Assembly: GCA_016892645.1 (NCBI GenBank)
Contig: JAFEMX010000010.1
Coordinates: 92,982-156,981 of the forward strand
Direction: 5' to 3'
DNA length: 64,000 nucleotides
Origin: Micrococcaceae bacterium RIT 802
GTDB lineage: Bacteria > Actinomycetota > Actinomycetes > Actinomycetales > Micrococcaceae
Positions 1 through 9,160 of the stretch are shown in pieces. How positions within the stretch are numbered: the first letter of the stretch is position 1; each line of letters begins with the position of its first letter. The notes under the pieces were generated by a model. The model saw only the letters and a list, made by a program, of their open reading frames with translations, searched no databases and was not told the origin of the DNA. The position numbers were made by a program, and so were the translations under genes.

Positions 1-1
1 C

Positions 2-868
2 GAGGTCGCCGACCACGACGTGTTGCTTGCGGGGTTCCCCTGCCAGCCCTTCTCCATAGCCGGCGTGAGCAAGAAGAACGCCTTAGGCCGGGCTCACGGC
101 TTCGAGGACGCCACCCAAGGCACCCTGTTCTTCGACGTGGCCCGGATCATCGATGAAAAACGCCCCGCCGCGTTCATGCTGGAGAACGTGAAGAACCTAC
201 GCTCCCACGACAAGGGCCGCACTTTCGCAGTCATCATGGCCACCCTGGAAGAGGAACTGGGCTACCAGGTCCACACCAAGGTGATCGACGGAATCAGCTT
301 CACCCCGCAGCACCGCGAACGCATCATCATTGTCGGTTTCCGCGAGCCGACCGATTTCAGCTGGGACGACTTGGAATTGCCACCAGTTGGTCCGAAGCTA
401 GAAACCATCCTTCACCGCACCGACGGCACGGAACCGGTCTTGGAATGGGACGGGGATCGATTCTTCGACCACGACAACGCGTCCGTGCAGCCGAAGTACA
501 CTTTGACACCGAAACTGTGGGCCTACCTGCAGGCCTACGCCGCCAAACACAAGGCCGCCGGCAATGGGTTCGGGTTCGGGTTGGTCCATCCCTCTGGAAC
601 CTCCCGCACCCTCTCCGCCCGCTACTACAAGGATGGTTCCGAGATCCTCGTCGCCCAAGGCGCGGGCCGGCCTCGACGCCTGACCCCTCGTGAGTGCGCT
701 AGGCTGATGGGCTTCGATGACAGCTACCGGATCCCCGTCAGCGACACCCAGGCTTACCGGCAATTCGGCAACAGTGTCGTGGCCCCGGTCATGGCAGAGA
801 TCGCTCGCATCATGACCCCCCACGTCCAAACCATCCTGGCCCGGCAGGAGAACCCGCTGGTGGCCTAG
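2..868 (+). CDS. DNA (cytosine-5) methyltransferase of an EcoRII-type RM system, 5' end outside window
   Basis: This is a C5-cytosine methyltransferase that would protect host DNA from the nuclease encoded next to it. The reading frame is open from base 2, so the N-terminus with the SAM-binding motif I (DxFxGxG) lies outside the window. Visible motifs in order are motif IV with the catalytic Cys (GFPCQPFS, about nt 50), motif VI (ENVKNL, about nt 182), motif VIII (QHRERI, about nt 310), the motif IX region ([14 protein letters not shown], about nt 675) and motif X ([10 protein letters not shown], about nt 760). The stop is 54 nt before the EcoRII-like endonuclease on the same strand, so the two are probably co-transcribed. 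CCWGG specificity is inferred from the partner nuclease, not read from this protein. The apparent Met at base 20 is internal to motif IV and is not a start. Confidence 0.93.
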   Translation, partial: EVADHDVLLAGFPCQPFSIAGVSKKNALGRAHGFEDATQGTLFFDVARIIDEKRPAAFMLENVKNLRSHDKGRTFAVIMATLEEELGYQVHTKVIDGISFTPQHRERIIIVGFREPTDFSWDDLELPPVGPKLETILHRTDGTEPVLEWDGDRFFDHDNASVQPKYTLTPKLWAYLQAYAAKHKAAGNGFGFGLVHPSGTSRTLSARYYKDGSEILVAQGAGRPRRLTPRECARLMGFDDSYRIPVSDTQAYRQFGNSVVAPVMAEIARIMTPHVQTILARQENPLVA

Positions 869-922
869 GCCGACACCTGACAGGCCTACCCCGTAGATAA
901 TGCTCGACACCAAGGAGAATTC

Positions 923-2185
923 GTGGAACTCGGCCATCTGGCCGACCATTTCGACGGCGTGGCCGCCAAGGTCCTCAGCCGCGTCGAGACGGTCGGGCAT
1001 GGATCCCACCAACATGAACTCGCCGGAACTCGAGCATTCCGGGAGCTATTCGGAGCGCCGGCCGGTAGTGTGCCGCTGTCCACCAGATTCATATGGGCCA
1101 CAGATGAAACAGATGAGCCGGTTGTCGAGGAGGGGACTCTCACTTACTACGACGCCCGCGCCGCCAACCCACACCGAGGTGCCGAATTCCGCCTTTACTA
1201 CCCAGCTCATGTGGAGGCGATGAAGAATGCCCAGCCCGGCGACGTCGTTTTCATCGCACGCCAAAAGGACGGGTCGGTGCTTCTCATCGTCGCGCCAAGC
1301 GGCTCGAGCGTAGCTGCGCAACTGGACTGGCTTTTCGGCACCGACGCCCTCGAGCGCCACGAATACTCCGTACGCAGCAACCTGAATGAGAACCGGGACG
1401 AGCTTGGGCTTCCGGCCCTGTATCTGCTGGACATGCTCGGCATCGTCGTAGAGCCCATCATCGAGCCTGCTGGCGAGAGTTGGCTCGAACAACTCATTAA
1501 TAAGTTCGGTTCAAAGTTTCCGCCGACTGCCGAATTCGGGGCCTTCGCACGCTCCACCCTCCCAGATCTAGATGCCCGAGAAGACCCTGACGGCGTGCTG
1601 ATGGCTTGGTTAGAACGCGAGGAACTCCTTTTCCGCACTCTGGAACACCATTTGGTCACAGACACCCTCAATGCCATCTACATTAGAGGCCAGGTCGACG
1701 TGGACCAGTTCGTCGCCGAATCCCTGCGCATCCACAACCGACGCAAAAGCCGGGCCGGCAAAAGCTTGGAGCACCATCTCATCGCAATCTTCAATGCCCT
1801 TGAAATCCGGCATTCCTTCGACAAAGCAACCGAAAACGATGTCCGACCCGACTTCATCTTCCCCAGCATCGAGGACTATCATGACCCCGCCGTCCCGGCC
1901 TCACAGCTGACGGTCCTGGGGGCGAAAACCACTTGCAAGGATCGCTGGCGCCAGGTCCTCAGCGAAGCAGAACGCATCGGGCAAAAGCATCTACTCACTC
2001 TCGAGAGCCCCATCAGTCTGGGACAGACAAAGGAAATGCAGACCCAGAAACTGCAACTGGTGATCCCCAAGCCCCTTCATTCCCCTTACAAGCAGGAGCA
2101 ACAATCGTGGCTGATGGACGTCGCCGCGTTCACCGAACTAGCCAAAGCTCGGGATCAGCACGGTCCTTCGTCTAATATCTTCTGA
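923..2185 (+). CDS. EcoRII-family type II restriction endonuclease
   Basis: This 420-residue protein cleaves unmethylated DNA and is the partner of the upstream methyltransferase. Length and layout match EcoRII (about 404 residues): an N-terminal effector-binding half and a C-terminal PD-(D/E)xK catalytic half. In the catalytic half, RPDFIFP carries Asp310 and LGAKTTCKDRW carries Lys335, Lys339 and Arg341, with Glu348 next and Tyr319 between. These align at a constant offset of 11 with the EcoRII active-site residues as I recall them (Asp299, Lys324, Lys328, Arg330, Glu337, Tyr308), so the enzyme looks intact. The predicted site is CCWGG. The GTG start is chosen because AAGGAG lies just upstream. 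Base composition is less GC-rich than the rest of the window, which fits horizontal acquisition. Confidence 0.9.
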   Translation: MELGHLADHFDGVAAKVLSRVETVGHGSHQHELAGTRAFRELFGAPAGSVPLSTRFIWATDETDEPVVEEGTLTYYDARAANPHRGAEFRLYYPAHVEAMKNAQPGDVVFIARQKDGSVLLIVAPSGSSVAAQLDWLFGTDALERHEYSVRSNLNENRDELGLPALYLLDMLGIVVEPIIEPAGESWLEQLINKFGSKFPPTAEFGAFARSTLPDLDAREDPDGVLMAWLEREELLFRTLEHHLVTDTLNAIYIRGQVDVDQFVAESLRIHNRRKSRAGKSLEHHLIAIFNALEIRHSFDKATENDVRPDFIFPSIEDYHDPAVPASQLTVLGAKTTCKDRWRQVLSEAERIGQKHLLTLESPISLGQTKEMQTQKLQLVIPKPLHSPYKQEQQSWLMDVAAFTELAKARDQHGPSSNIF

Positions 2186-2266
2186 CCTCGGCTCAAAACC
2201 TGCGTCACGCCGATACACATTGCACGGATACTCCGATACCGCTCAAAGAGAAGGTAAGTTCAGCCC

Positions 2267-2464
2267 ATGTCACAGAAGAAGATTGCCCTCGAATTCGACA
2301 TAGACAGTGTCACCGATGCCCGGGCCTTGGCTAGGGCTCTGAGATCAGTCTTCGAAGCCAGCAGGGTCGGCGACGGGACCATATACATTGAGGGTTTCGC
2401 CATGAACCCCAAGGACGGATGGAGCCGCGGCGACCACTGGATCGACATAATCAACAAGGCCTAG
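2267..2464 (+). CDS. small hypothetical protein after the RM genes
   Basis: A 65-residue acidic, soluble-looking protein that I do not recognise. It has no signal peptide, membrane segment or metal motif. It follows the endonuclease by about 80 nt on the same strand, with a GAAGG-like ribosome site about 12 nt before ATG, and shares the lower GC of the RM region. It could be an accessory of the RM island or an unrelated cargo gene. It does not look like a helix-turn-helix controller (C protein). Confidence 0.5.
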   Translation: MSQKKIALEFDIDSVTDARALARALRSVFEASRVGDGTIYIEGFAMNPKDGWSRGDHWIDIINKA

Positions 2465-2600
2465 AGCACCATGTTTCCTGTTCTCCAAGGAAGTTCCTCA
2501 TGCCGGATGACCGGAGAAATTGCCCGCATTCGACGATGCCCGCCACCCCCAAGGCGCCGTCCTATAGAGTCGATGGAATGAGCGGATCCAAAGAGCGTGC

Positions 2601-3199
2601 ATGACTGCCCCCACGCAACGGGCAGCGTCCAAGACTGCCACTCAGCAGCGGATCGTGGACGCCGCCTTCACGCTTTTCCGTGAGCACGGCTATGAGGCCA
2701 CGACGATGTCCCACATCGCCCGTCAGGCAGAGACCAGCCGCCCCAATCTGTATCTGCACTTCACGTCCAAGACGCAGATCGTGCTCGACCGGATGAAGTC
2801 CATCGAGCCCAGCGCCACGTCCATGTATAACGAACTTGGTGATCTGGAGGCCTTCACGACGGACAACATGCTGGATTGGCTGCGGTCGACGGGCAAGGAC
2901 ATGTGGCGCAGCCACAGTGCAGAATTCGATGCGATCAACCGAGCCACGACGACCGATGACGAGGTCCTGGATGAGTGGCTCGGGCTGCATCGACGGATCA
3001 GTTCCCGACTCGCAGACCGGTTGTGCCGGACCTGGACGGTGACGATCGCACGGCGTGGCAAACCTACCTGACAACGCTTTTGGTGGGATTGGAGCGCAAC
3101 TTCTATTTCATCTACATCAGGGGCCACGCAGAGCGGGAAGAATTCGCCCTGCGTGGCCTGGCCCACCAATGGGCCGGATTCCTAGGTGCCCAATACTAG
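2601..3199 (+). pseudogene. TetR-family transcriptional regulator, frameshifted
   Basis: The first frame (2601 to about 3022) encodes a typical TetR N-terminus: helix-turn-helix at about residues 15-60, with the ...TMSHIARQAETSRPNLYLHF recognition-helix pattern. At about 3020-3024 the coding sense jumps to the next frame, which continues PDLDGDDRTAWQTYL... to the stop at 3199. Joining the frames gives a protein of about 200 residues, the normal TetR length. Going from frame 3 to frame 2 needs one missing base. The text reads cggttgtgccgg where cggttggtgccgg would restore the frame. This is either a real pseudogene or a one-base sequencing error. Confidence 0.8.
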
Positions 3200-3339
3200 A
3201 ACGGCACCGACAACGCAGACTGCCTCACATACGAACACGCCTGATCCTCAAGCCATTCCGCCTTGTCACCCACCCCGACAGATGCCAAGCTGTCTGCACC
3301 CACAACGTCGTGGACCCAGGCCTTTGGAAGGAACCTGTC

Positions 3340-3672
3340 ATGGACGGATACGCCATCGAAGATAGCGGCGACGGCGCTTCACGAGCCATCAGCGCGGCCC
3401 ACGACCGGCTTGCGGCTTCGGATGCCATCCGCTCTGCGCTTGAATCGCATGACGAATCAGTGGTCCGGGAAAGTGTCGACCTGGCCTTGAACCTATTCGG
3501 CGGCCATCCTCCACATTCAGTTGGAGCAGTTGTGGCAGGCTATGCCGCAGAGTTGACCGCGGTGGGAGCCATTTGTCGTTCAACTACTGGTGAACCACCG
3601 ATGGACTCCGCAGACATGTTGTCGCTCGGCGATGTCTTGCGTCGCATCGTAAACGGCTTGTTCGACAAATAG
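3340..3672 (+). CDS. hypothetical protein
   Basis: A 110-residue protein with no family that I recognise. It is predicted soluble and mostly helical, with one cysteine. ATG at 3340 is preferred over upstream in-frame starts because GGAAGGAA lies 8-15 nt upstream and because residues before it look like translated non-coding DNA. It is followed after 2 nt by the small membrane protein at 3675, so the two are likely co-transcribed. Confidence 0.6.
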   Translation: MDGYAIEDSGDGASRAISAAHDRLAASDAIRSALESHDESVVRESVDLALNLFGGHPPHSVGAVVAGYAAELTAVGAICRSTTGEPPMDSADMLSLGDVLRRIVNGLFDK

Positions 3673-3674
3673 CC

Positions 3675-4085
3675 ATGCCCACGGAGGTCAACGACCCCGG
3701 CCAGGACACCATCGCCGTCCGGTTCCTACGCTACGAACGGATCCAGAAGGTCTGCTCCTACATCGGCGGCGGCATCGGCGGCGTTCTGGTCATCGTCGGG
3801 CTGAACGGCACCTCCATCGCCCATGCGCCCCGGTGGCTTCACGCGGTGCTAATCACCGCCGTCGTGCTCTCCGCGGTATGCCTGTGCCGCGCCTACATCG
3901 GCTACCTCTCCGCGCAGTTCCACCTCGCCCGGGAGCAGAAGACCGGCGGCCTGCCCGACGACCGCGGCGTCGCCGACCTGGACGGGTGCGCCTATCCCAC
4001 CGGCGCGTACCGCAGCTACTGCATCGCCATCGCCCTGTTGGCCATCGCGGGGATCGGCTTGCTCGCCGCGGTCTGGTGGCCCTAG
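3675..4085 (+). CDS. hypothetical membrane protein
   Basis: A 136-residue protein of unknown function. Hydrophobic segments at about residues 25-45, 55-78 and 112-134 suggest three transmembrane helices, with a charged loop (AREQKTGGLPDDRG) between the second and third. It starts 2 nt after the preceding hypothetical gene and ends 56 nt before an MFS permease on the same strand, so these three may form one transcript. No motif allows a functional call. Confidence 0.65.
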   Translation: MPTEVNDPGQDTIAVRFLRYERIQKVCSYIGGGIGGVLVIVGLNGTSIAHAPRWLHAVLITAVVLSAVCLCRAYIGYLSAQFHLAREQKTGGLPDDRGVADLDGCAYPTGAYRSYCIAIALLAIAGIGLLAAVWWP

Positions 4086-4141
4086 CCATCCGACGGCCCG
4101 TCGAGGCTGCGCCGGCCGGTGGGGCCACATACGGTAGGACA

Positions 4142-5407
4142 GTGACGCCCCCACCCTCGAATGCCGCCGCCGAGACCGGCCCCACCCGGACCAACCGCCG
4201 CGCCCGCCTGGCCGTGTCCCTGTTGTTCCTGACCAACGGCGCCCTGTTCGCGAACCTGCTCCCCCGCTATCCGTCGATCAAGGACGGGCTCGACCTGTCC
4301 AACGCGGCCTTCGGCGCCGCCGTCGCCGCATTCCCACTCGGCGCCCTGATCGCCGGGCTCGCCGCCGCGTCGCTGATCCGCCGCTTCCATTCCTCCCGGG
4401 TCGCCGTCGCCGGAACGATCCTCACCGGCACCGGCGTCCTGCTCGCCGGCCTTGCCCCGAGCTGGGCCATGCTGGCCGCCGCACTCTTCCTCGGCGGCGC
4501 CATGGACGCGATCACCGACGTCGCCCAGAACGCCCATGGACTGCGCGTCCAACGCGCCTACGGCCGCTCGATCCTGAACTCCTTCCACGCCGTCTGGAGC
4601 ATCGGCGCCATGCTCGGCGGCCTGCTCGGCGGCGCCGCCGCCGGGCTCGACATCCCCCGCGGCATCCATCTGGCGATCTCGTTGGTCCTGTTCAGTGCCG
4701 TCGCCCTCATCGCCCTGCCCCTGCTCCTGCCCGGTGCCGAACCACGGCGGAGCACGACGATCGACCCCGAGGACGCCACGCAGCGCGACGCCGGTACCTC
4801 CCCGGCACGCATCTCCCGGCTGCGCCTGGCCTGGCTTCTCGCGGCGCTGGTCCTGGTCGCCATCGGCGGCACCCTGGTCGAGGATGCCGGCAGCTCCTGG
4901 GCGGCCATCTACCTCAAGGGTTCCCTCGGGGCGATTGCCCCCGTGGCCGCAATGGGCTTCGTCGCGCTGGTCGGCTGCCAGTTCGTCGGCCGGATGATCG
5001 GCGACCGCCTGGTGGACCGCTTCGGCCAACGTGCCGTCGCCCAAACCGGCGGCATCCTGATCGCCCTCGCCTTCGGACTGGCACTGGCCTTCCCCAGCAT
5101 CCCGAGCACCATCATCGGTTTCGGCCTGGCCGGATTCGGCACGGCCACCCTGGTCCCGGCAGCGATGCACGCCGCCGACGAACTGCCGGGGCTACGTCCC
5201 GGCACCGGCCTGACCATCCTGGGCTGGCTCATGCGCCTGGGCTTCCTGTTCTCCCCGCCGATCGTCGGGGCCGTCGCCGACCGCTCATCCCTGGCCACCG
5301 GTCTGCTCGTGGTTCCGCTGGCGGGGGTTCTGGTCGTCATCTGCTCGGGCGTGCTCCCGAAACGCAATCCGAAAACGCGTCGGACCGCCGGAGCGCCGGA
5401 GATGTAG
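4142..5407 (+). CDS. major facilitator superfamily permease
   Basis: A 421-residue inner-membrane transporter of the MFS fold, with about 12 hydrophobic segments in two halves separated by a charged region near residue 195-220. The N-terminal pattern (LFLTNGALFANLLPRYPSIK) and the overall length resemble YbjJ/FucP-like permeases, which move sugars or small organic molecules by proton symport. The substrate cannot be read from sequence. The open frame extends further upstream, but that part is a shadow of the previous gene. GTG at 4142 is the first start that gives a normal MFS N-terminus. Confidence 0.85.
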   Translation: MTPPPSNAAAETGPTRTNRRARLAVSLLFLTNGALFANLLPRYPSIKDGLDLSNAAFGAAVAAFPLGALIAGLAAASLIRRFHSSRVAVAGTILTGTGVLLAGLAPSWAMLAAALFLGGAMDAITDVAQNAHGLRVQRAYGRSILNSFHAVWSIGAMLGGLLGGAAAGLDIPRGIHLAISLVLFSAVALIALPLLLPGAEPRRSTTIDPEDATQRDAGTSPARISRLRLAWLLAALVLVAIGGTLVEDAGSSWAAIYLKGSLGAIAPVAAMGFVALVGCQFVGRMIGDRLVDRFGQRAVAQTGGILIALAFGLALAFPSIPSTIIGFGLAGFGTATLVPAAMHAADELPGLRPGTGLTILGWLMRLGFLFSPPIVGAVADRSSLATGLLVVPLAGVLVVICSGVLPKRNPKTRRTAGAPEM

Positions 5408-5613
5408 TGGCGCATGTCTTCTGCCCATCGGAGTACGTCACGACGGCGCGACAGATCACCGTCGGAAACCGCAAAGCGGCTCCTGTCCCCATTGGAGAAC
5501 ACGATTGTGCAACAGTGCGAACGCGAGCGCCAAACTGACAGCCATTGCCCCTAATATCGCGTTAGTGGCCGGTACCAATGGGGGACGGCAACGTCAGGGG
5601 GGGTAACAACCAC

Positions 5614-6309
5614 GTGGAAAAAACTTCATATGACCCATGGGCCCACGAGTCCATCACGCCGGGTCAAAGTCCCAGCCCGAAAAGGCCACGGGTGAACAAG
5701 GCATTGGTTCTCCCGATCGGCATCGGAGCCGCCGGATTGCTGTTAGGCGGTCTCATGGGTGGACTCATCGGAGCGTCGCCGGTCGCGGGACTCGAACAAC
5801 AGGTTTCCCAGCAAGCGGCATCCATCAGCACACTGAGCGAGAAAAACGCCACGCTCGTCGCCGATGCAGAAGGGCACGCCGCAGCCATCAAGGAACAGGA
5901 AGACCTCGCCGCTGACGCGAAATCAACAGCGGAAACGACCATTGCCGAGTTCCGAGAAACACAGCGGGCCCAGACGACGAAGTTGAAGGAGCGGGAAACC
6001 GCAGTCGCGAGCGCCGAAAAGCAGCTTGCCCGGGATCAGAAGAAGTTCGACGGAGCTGTTGCCGATCGGGAAGCGAACACCATCAGCTCCGGCATGTACG
6101 AAGTCGGTGTTGACGTGAAGGCCGGTAAGTACAAGACGGCTGGCCCAGATGGGAGAAACCCCGTCGGCTGCTACTACGCCTGGTTGTCCTCATCCGAGTC
6201 GGATGCCGACATCTTGGACAACAACATCGTCAATGGGCAGGCGGTCGTGACGTTGCGCAAGGGGCAGTTCTTCGAGATCAAATCGTGCGAGGACTTTGTC
6301 AAGCAGTAA
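5614..6309 (+). CDS. membrane-anchored coiled-coil protein with C-terminal surface-like domain
   Basis: About 231 residues. A short cytoplasmic segment precedes one transmembrane helix (VLPIGIGAAGLLLGGLMGGL). A long Ala/Glu/Lys-rich coiled coil of about 90 residues follows, then a compact C-terminal domain beginning SGMYEVGVDVKAGKYKTAGP and containing two cysteines (CYYAW and KSCED) that could form a disulfide outside the cell. Similar short Gly-Tyr domains occur at the ends of many actinobacterial exported proteins, but I cannot name its ligand. GTG at 5614 is chosen because AGGGGGG lies about 10 nt upstream; ATG at 5578 has no such site. A strong hairpin follows the stop. Confidence 0.7.
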   Translation: MEKTSYDPWAHESITPGQSPSPKRPRVNKALVLPIGIGAAGLLLGGLMGGLIGASPVAGLEQQVSQQAASISTLSEKNATLVADAEGHAAAIKEQEDLAADAKSTAETTIAEFRETQRAQTTKLKERETAVASAEKQLARDQKKFDGAVADREANTISSGMYEVGVDVKAGKYKTAGPDGRNPVGCYYAWLSSSESDADILDNNIVNGQAVVTLRKGQFFEIKSCEDFVKQ

Positions 6310-6326
6310 CCACCAAGCCAGCATGC

Positions 6327-6350
6327 GACGGCGGCGCACGCGCCGCCGTC
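6327..6350. terminator. bidirectional hairpin terminator
   Basis: A perfect 11-bp inverted repeat, GACGGCGGCGC and GCGCCGCCGTC, separated by 2 nt. It sits between two convergent genes (ends at 6309 and 6400), the usual place for a shared terminator. There is no strong T-run on either side. Confidence 0.65.
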
Positions 6351-6399
6351 GTACTCTGATTCCATCCAGTATCAGTGCTACCTCGAAGGCCGAGGCCTA

Positions 6400-6777
6400 T
6401 TACGGCTCGAGCACGGCCTTCAGCACGCAGAACGCGTTGCCCTCAGGATCCTGGAGGACCACCCAGCCCTCGTCGCCGGACTGCCCGATGTCCAGATCCG
6501 TGGCGCCCAGCGCCCGCAAGCGTTCGATTTCCTCCTCCTGGGTGGAAGCCAGGGCGTTGAGGTCGAAGTGCAGCCGACCCCGGTGCTGGGTGGGCTCGTC
6601 GCGTGTGCTCAAGATGATCGTGGGCTGCGGCCCGCCGAAACCGCTGGAGGGTCCGATCTCCAGGGACCCATCCTCCTCCCGGTCCAGGACGACGTAGTCC
6701 AGTGCAGCGCACCAGAACCGCGCCAGCGCCTCCGGTGACCGGCTTTCCAGGACAATTTCACTCAGTCGAAGTGCCAT
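6400..6777 (-). CDS. VOC-family (glyoxalase/bleomycin-resistance fold) protein
   Basis: 125 residues with the vicinal-oxygen-chelate pattern: an N-terminal LSEIVLESRSPEALARFWCAAL strand-helix unit, a central GRLHFDLNA segment and a C-terminal GWVVLQDPEGNAFCVL strand. This is the common actinobacterial glyoxalase-like domain, single copy and normal length. Such proteins may be dioxygenases, isomerases or drug-binding proteins, and the substrate is unknown. The gene is transcribed alone and converges on the coiled-coil gene across the hairpin at 6327. Confidence 0.85.
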   Translation of the reverse strand: MALRLSEIVLESRSPEALARFWCAALDYVVLDREEDGSLEIGPSSGFGGPQPTIILSTRDEPTQHRGRLHFDLNALASTQEEEIERLRALGATDLDIGQSGDEGWVVLQDPEGNAFCVLKAVLEP

Positions 6778-6894
6778 GCTCCATGGTAAGCACCATCACA
6801 TCCCACCCGTCAGGGGCCCCAGACCGGAACGTGGCGGAGGTCCCATAATGCGCGGCCCCAGGTGAACCGTTGGTAAATTGGGGCGGAAGATTTC

Positions 6895-8826
6895 GTGTGC
6901 CGCGCCGTCAGGGCGGTGCTTCCGGACCAACAACGAACGTGGGACCACGCCATCGACCACCATGGATACACCGAGGATCACCCTGCTGACCAGGGCCCCC
7001 TCGTGGCATCCCGGTCCAGGCGCCGCTGGTCCCTGCGCAACATGTCCACGCTCGCCAGTGTGCTGGTCCTCTGGCAGGGCCTCGCCCTGCTGCTGGTGGT
7101 CCCCGTCATGCGGTTCCTGTTCCACGGTGCGCTGGACGCAGCCGGAACCCCGAACCTGACCGACCAGAGCTTCGCCCTGTTGACGCACCATCCGACGTCG
7201 CTCCTCTGGTTGCTGGGCATGGGCGTGATCGCCACGGGCGTGCTCTGCCTGCAATACACCTCCGTCATCGCCCTCGCCCACGCCCTGCACACAGGTTCAG
7301 CACACCCGGGGCCGACGGCGTGGCGCTCGGCGCTACGCGCCACCGGCACGGCCATGGGATGGCAGCTGCCTCTGGTCGGGTTGTACCTGTTGCTTCTCCT
7401 GCCCCTCAGTGGCCTGGGCGAGCTCTCACCGCTGACACATCAGATCGGCATCGCCCCCTTCGTCACGGCCGAGTACCTGAAGAAGCCCCTGAGCATCGCC
7501 ATCTACCTCAGTGCGACCAGCGCGCTGTTCTACCTGAACCTGCGGCTGCTCGCGACGCTGCCGGCGTTGGTGGTGCAACAGGTGACTCCGCTGCGTGCCA
7601 TGGCCGCCAGCTGGAAGGCCACGAACGGCCGGCGCCTCCGCCTTCCGCTCCTGCTGGCCTCCCCCGCAGCTGCCGTGCTGCTGGCCTACCAGGTGCCGGG
7701 CCGCGCCATGGCAGCCGTTGCCGAATTCCCCGGCGTCTTGCTGCAAACTGACTCGCGGCTGGTCGCCGTGTTGGGGCAGGGCTTCAGCCGGGCCCTGACC
7801 TTCCTGATCCTCGTCGCCGTCACCGTCGCCATCATCCACATCCTGCTCGTCCGCCTGGGGCACCGCGGGACCACCTCCACGGAACCGACCGCGCAGCCGA
7901 GTACTGCGGCCGCGACTGGCGTTCGTGACGGACGACGCCTGGCCTTCCGCCTCGGCGCCGCTGCCACGGCACTGGTCATGGCGGTCGTCGGTGCGCCTTC
8001 GGTGGCCGCCGCCCCCGTTCAGACCGCCGACCCTCTGGTGATCGCCCACCGGGGCTACGTCTGGGGCGGTGTGGAGAACACGATCGGCGCCCTGGATGCA
8101 GCAGCGGCCCAGCATCCGGACGTGGTCGAGGTCGACGTGCAGCAGACGAAGGACGGGCACTTCATCGCCAGCCACGACACGAACCTGCTGGTGCTCTCGG
8201 GCCGCAACGTGAACACCTACGACCTGACGCTGGCCCAGGCCGAGAAGACGACCGTCAGTGCCCGGGGCTTCTCCGACACGATCCCCTCGATGGTCGACTA
8301 CGTCCGCCACGCCAAGAAACTGGGCATCAAGCTCCTCATCGAGCCCAAGGTCCACGGCCACGAGACTCCCGACTACCTGGAGCGCTTCATCGCCGAGCTT
8401 CAGAGCGTGGGCCCCCTCGAGGACAACATCTACCACTCCCTCGACGCCGATCTGGTGGAGGCGCTGAAGGCCCGCCGCCCCGACTTGTCGGTCGGATACA
8501 CGATCGCCATGACCGCCGGCGGTGCGCCGGACGTCAACTGCGACTTCTACGTGGTCGAACAGGCCTCCTACTCCCCGCGGTTCATGGCGGAGGCGAAGGC
8601 CGCCGGCAAGCCCGTCTACGTATGGACGGTCAACCGCGAGGACCGCATCCGCTCCTACCTGTACGACGGCGTCGCCGGCATCGTGACCGATCACCCCGAC
8701 GTGGCCCGGGAAGCGCGCGATCATGTGGAGAACAGCCACATCGGGGCCCTGCGGTTGCGCGAGGCGCTGGAGCAGCTGGCCCAGGTCGTGCCGTCCCCGG
8801 ACCCGGTTCCGTCCCGCTCCTCGTAG
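6895..8826 (+). CDS. membrane-domain glycerophosphodiester phosphodiesterase
   Basis: A 643-residue fusion. Residues about 50-330 hold six or seven transmembrane helices of the GDPD-associated membrane domain. After another hydrophobic stretch (about 350-372), a GDPD catalytic domain runs to the end. Its signatures are IAHRG (His385, Arg386), ENT, EVDVQQTKDGHFIASHD with the metal/catalytic residues, WTVN and GIVTDHPD. The enzyme hydrolyses glycerophosphodiesters to glycerol 3-phosphate and an alcohol and probably acts at the outer face of the membrane. The start is uncertain. GTG at 6895 has GGGGCGGAAG upstream; ATG at 7042 begins right at the first membrane helix but lacks a ribosome site. 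Confidence 0.88.
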   Translation: MCRAVRAVLPDQQRTWDHAIDHHGYTEDHPADQGPLVASRSRRRWSLRNMSTLASVLVLWQGLALLLVVPVMRFLFHGALDAAGTPNLTDQSFALLTHHPTSLLWLLGMGVIATGVLCLQYTSVIALAHALHTGSAHPGPTAWRSALRATGTAMGWQLPLVGLYLLLLLPLSGLGELSPLTHQIGIAPFVTAEYLKKPLSIAIYLSATSALFYLNLRLLATLPALVVQQVTPLRAMAASWKATNGRRLRLPLLLASPAAAVLLAYQVPGRAMAAVAEFPGVLLQTDSRLVAVLGQGFSRALTFLILVAVTVAIIHILLVRLGHRGTTSTEPTAQPSTAAATGVRDGRRLAFRLGAAATALVMAVVGAPSVAAAPVQTADPLVIAHRGYVWGGVENTIGALDAAAAQHPDVVEVDVQQTKDGHFIASHDTNLLVLSGRNVNTYDLTLAQAEKTTVSARGFSDTIPSMVDYVRHAKKLGIKLLIEPKVHGHETPDYLERFIAELQSVGPLEDNIYHSLDADLVEALKARRPDLSVGYTIAMTAGGAPDVNCDFYVVEQASYSPRFMAEAKAAGKPVYVWTVNREDRIRSYLYDGVAGIVTDHPDVAREARDHVENSHIGALRLREALEQLAQVVPSPDPVPSRSS

Positions 8827-8865
8827 CGTCGCCGCAGCAGCACACGCGTCGCCTACGCTGCTCGG

Positions 8866-9075
8866 GTGGTCAACTACACCTACCGGCCGTTGCAGTGTGT
8901 CGTCGCCGTCGCCGACAGCGGATCGCTCTCCGGGGCGGCCGCGGCCTGCCATATCTCCCAGGCGGCGATGTTGCAGGCCATCGGGGAATTCGAGCGCATC
9001 GTCGGTTCCCAGCTGCTGGTGTGCCACCGGGCCCGCGGCGTGGTGCTCACCGCCGTCATCGAAGGCGACGGCGGG
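8866..9075 (+). pseudogene. LysR-type regulator remnant (N-terminal HTH only)
   Basis: From GTG at 8866 the frame encodes a recognisable LysR helix-turn-helix: LQCVVAVADSGSLSGAAAAC, then HISQAAMLQAIGEFERIVG and a RARGVVLTA end. The frame stays open beyond about 9075, but the similarity to LysR stops after some 65 residues. From 9161 the DNA is used by the histidine kinase in another frame. The effector-binding domain is therefore gone. This looks like a decayed gene, not a frameshift, because no continuation exists in any frame. Confidence 0.6.
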
Positions 9076-9160
9076 GAACTGCAGGAGCGCATGCTCGACC
9101 GTAGGATGTTCAGTGGTCCGCCTACCGGCCCGTTTTTGCCAGCACCCAGGAGTAGCCGCC

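Noticed and set aside
4082..5170. Long minus-strand frame opposite the MFS permease
   Set aside because: Gly/Asp/Gln-rich nonsense composition, the usual antisense shadow of a GC-rich gene; the plus strand encodes a clear permease.
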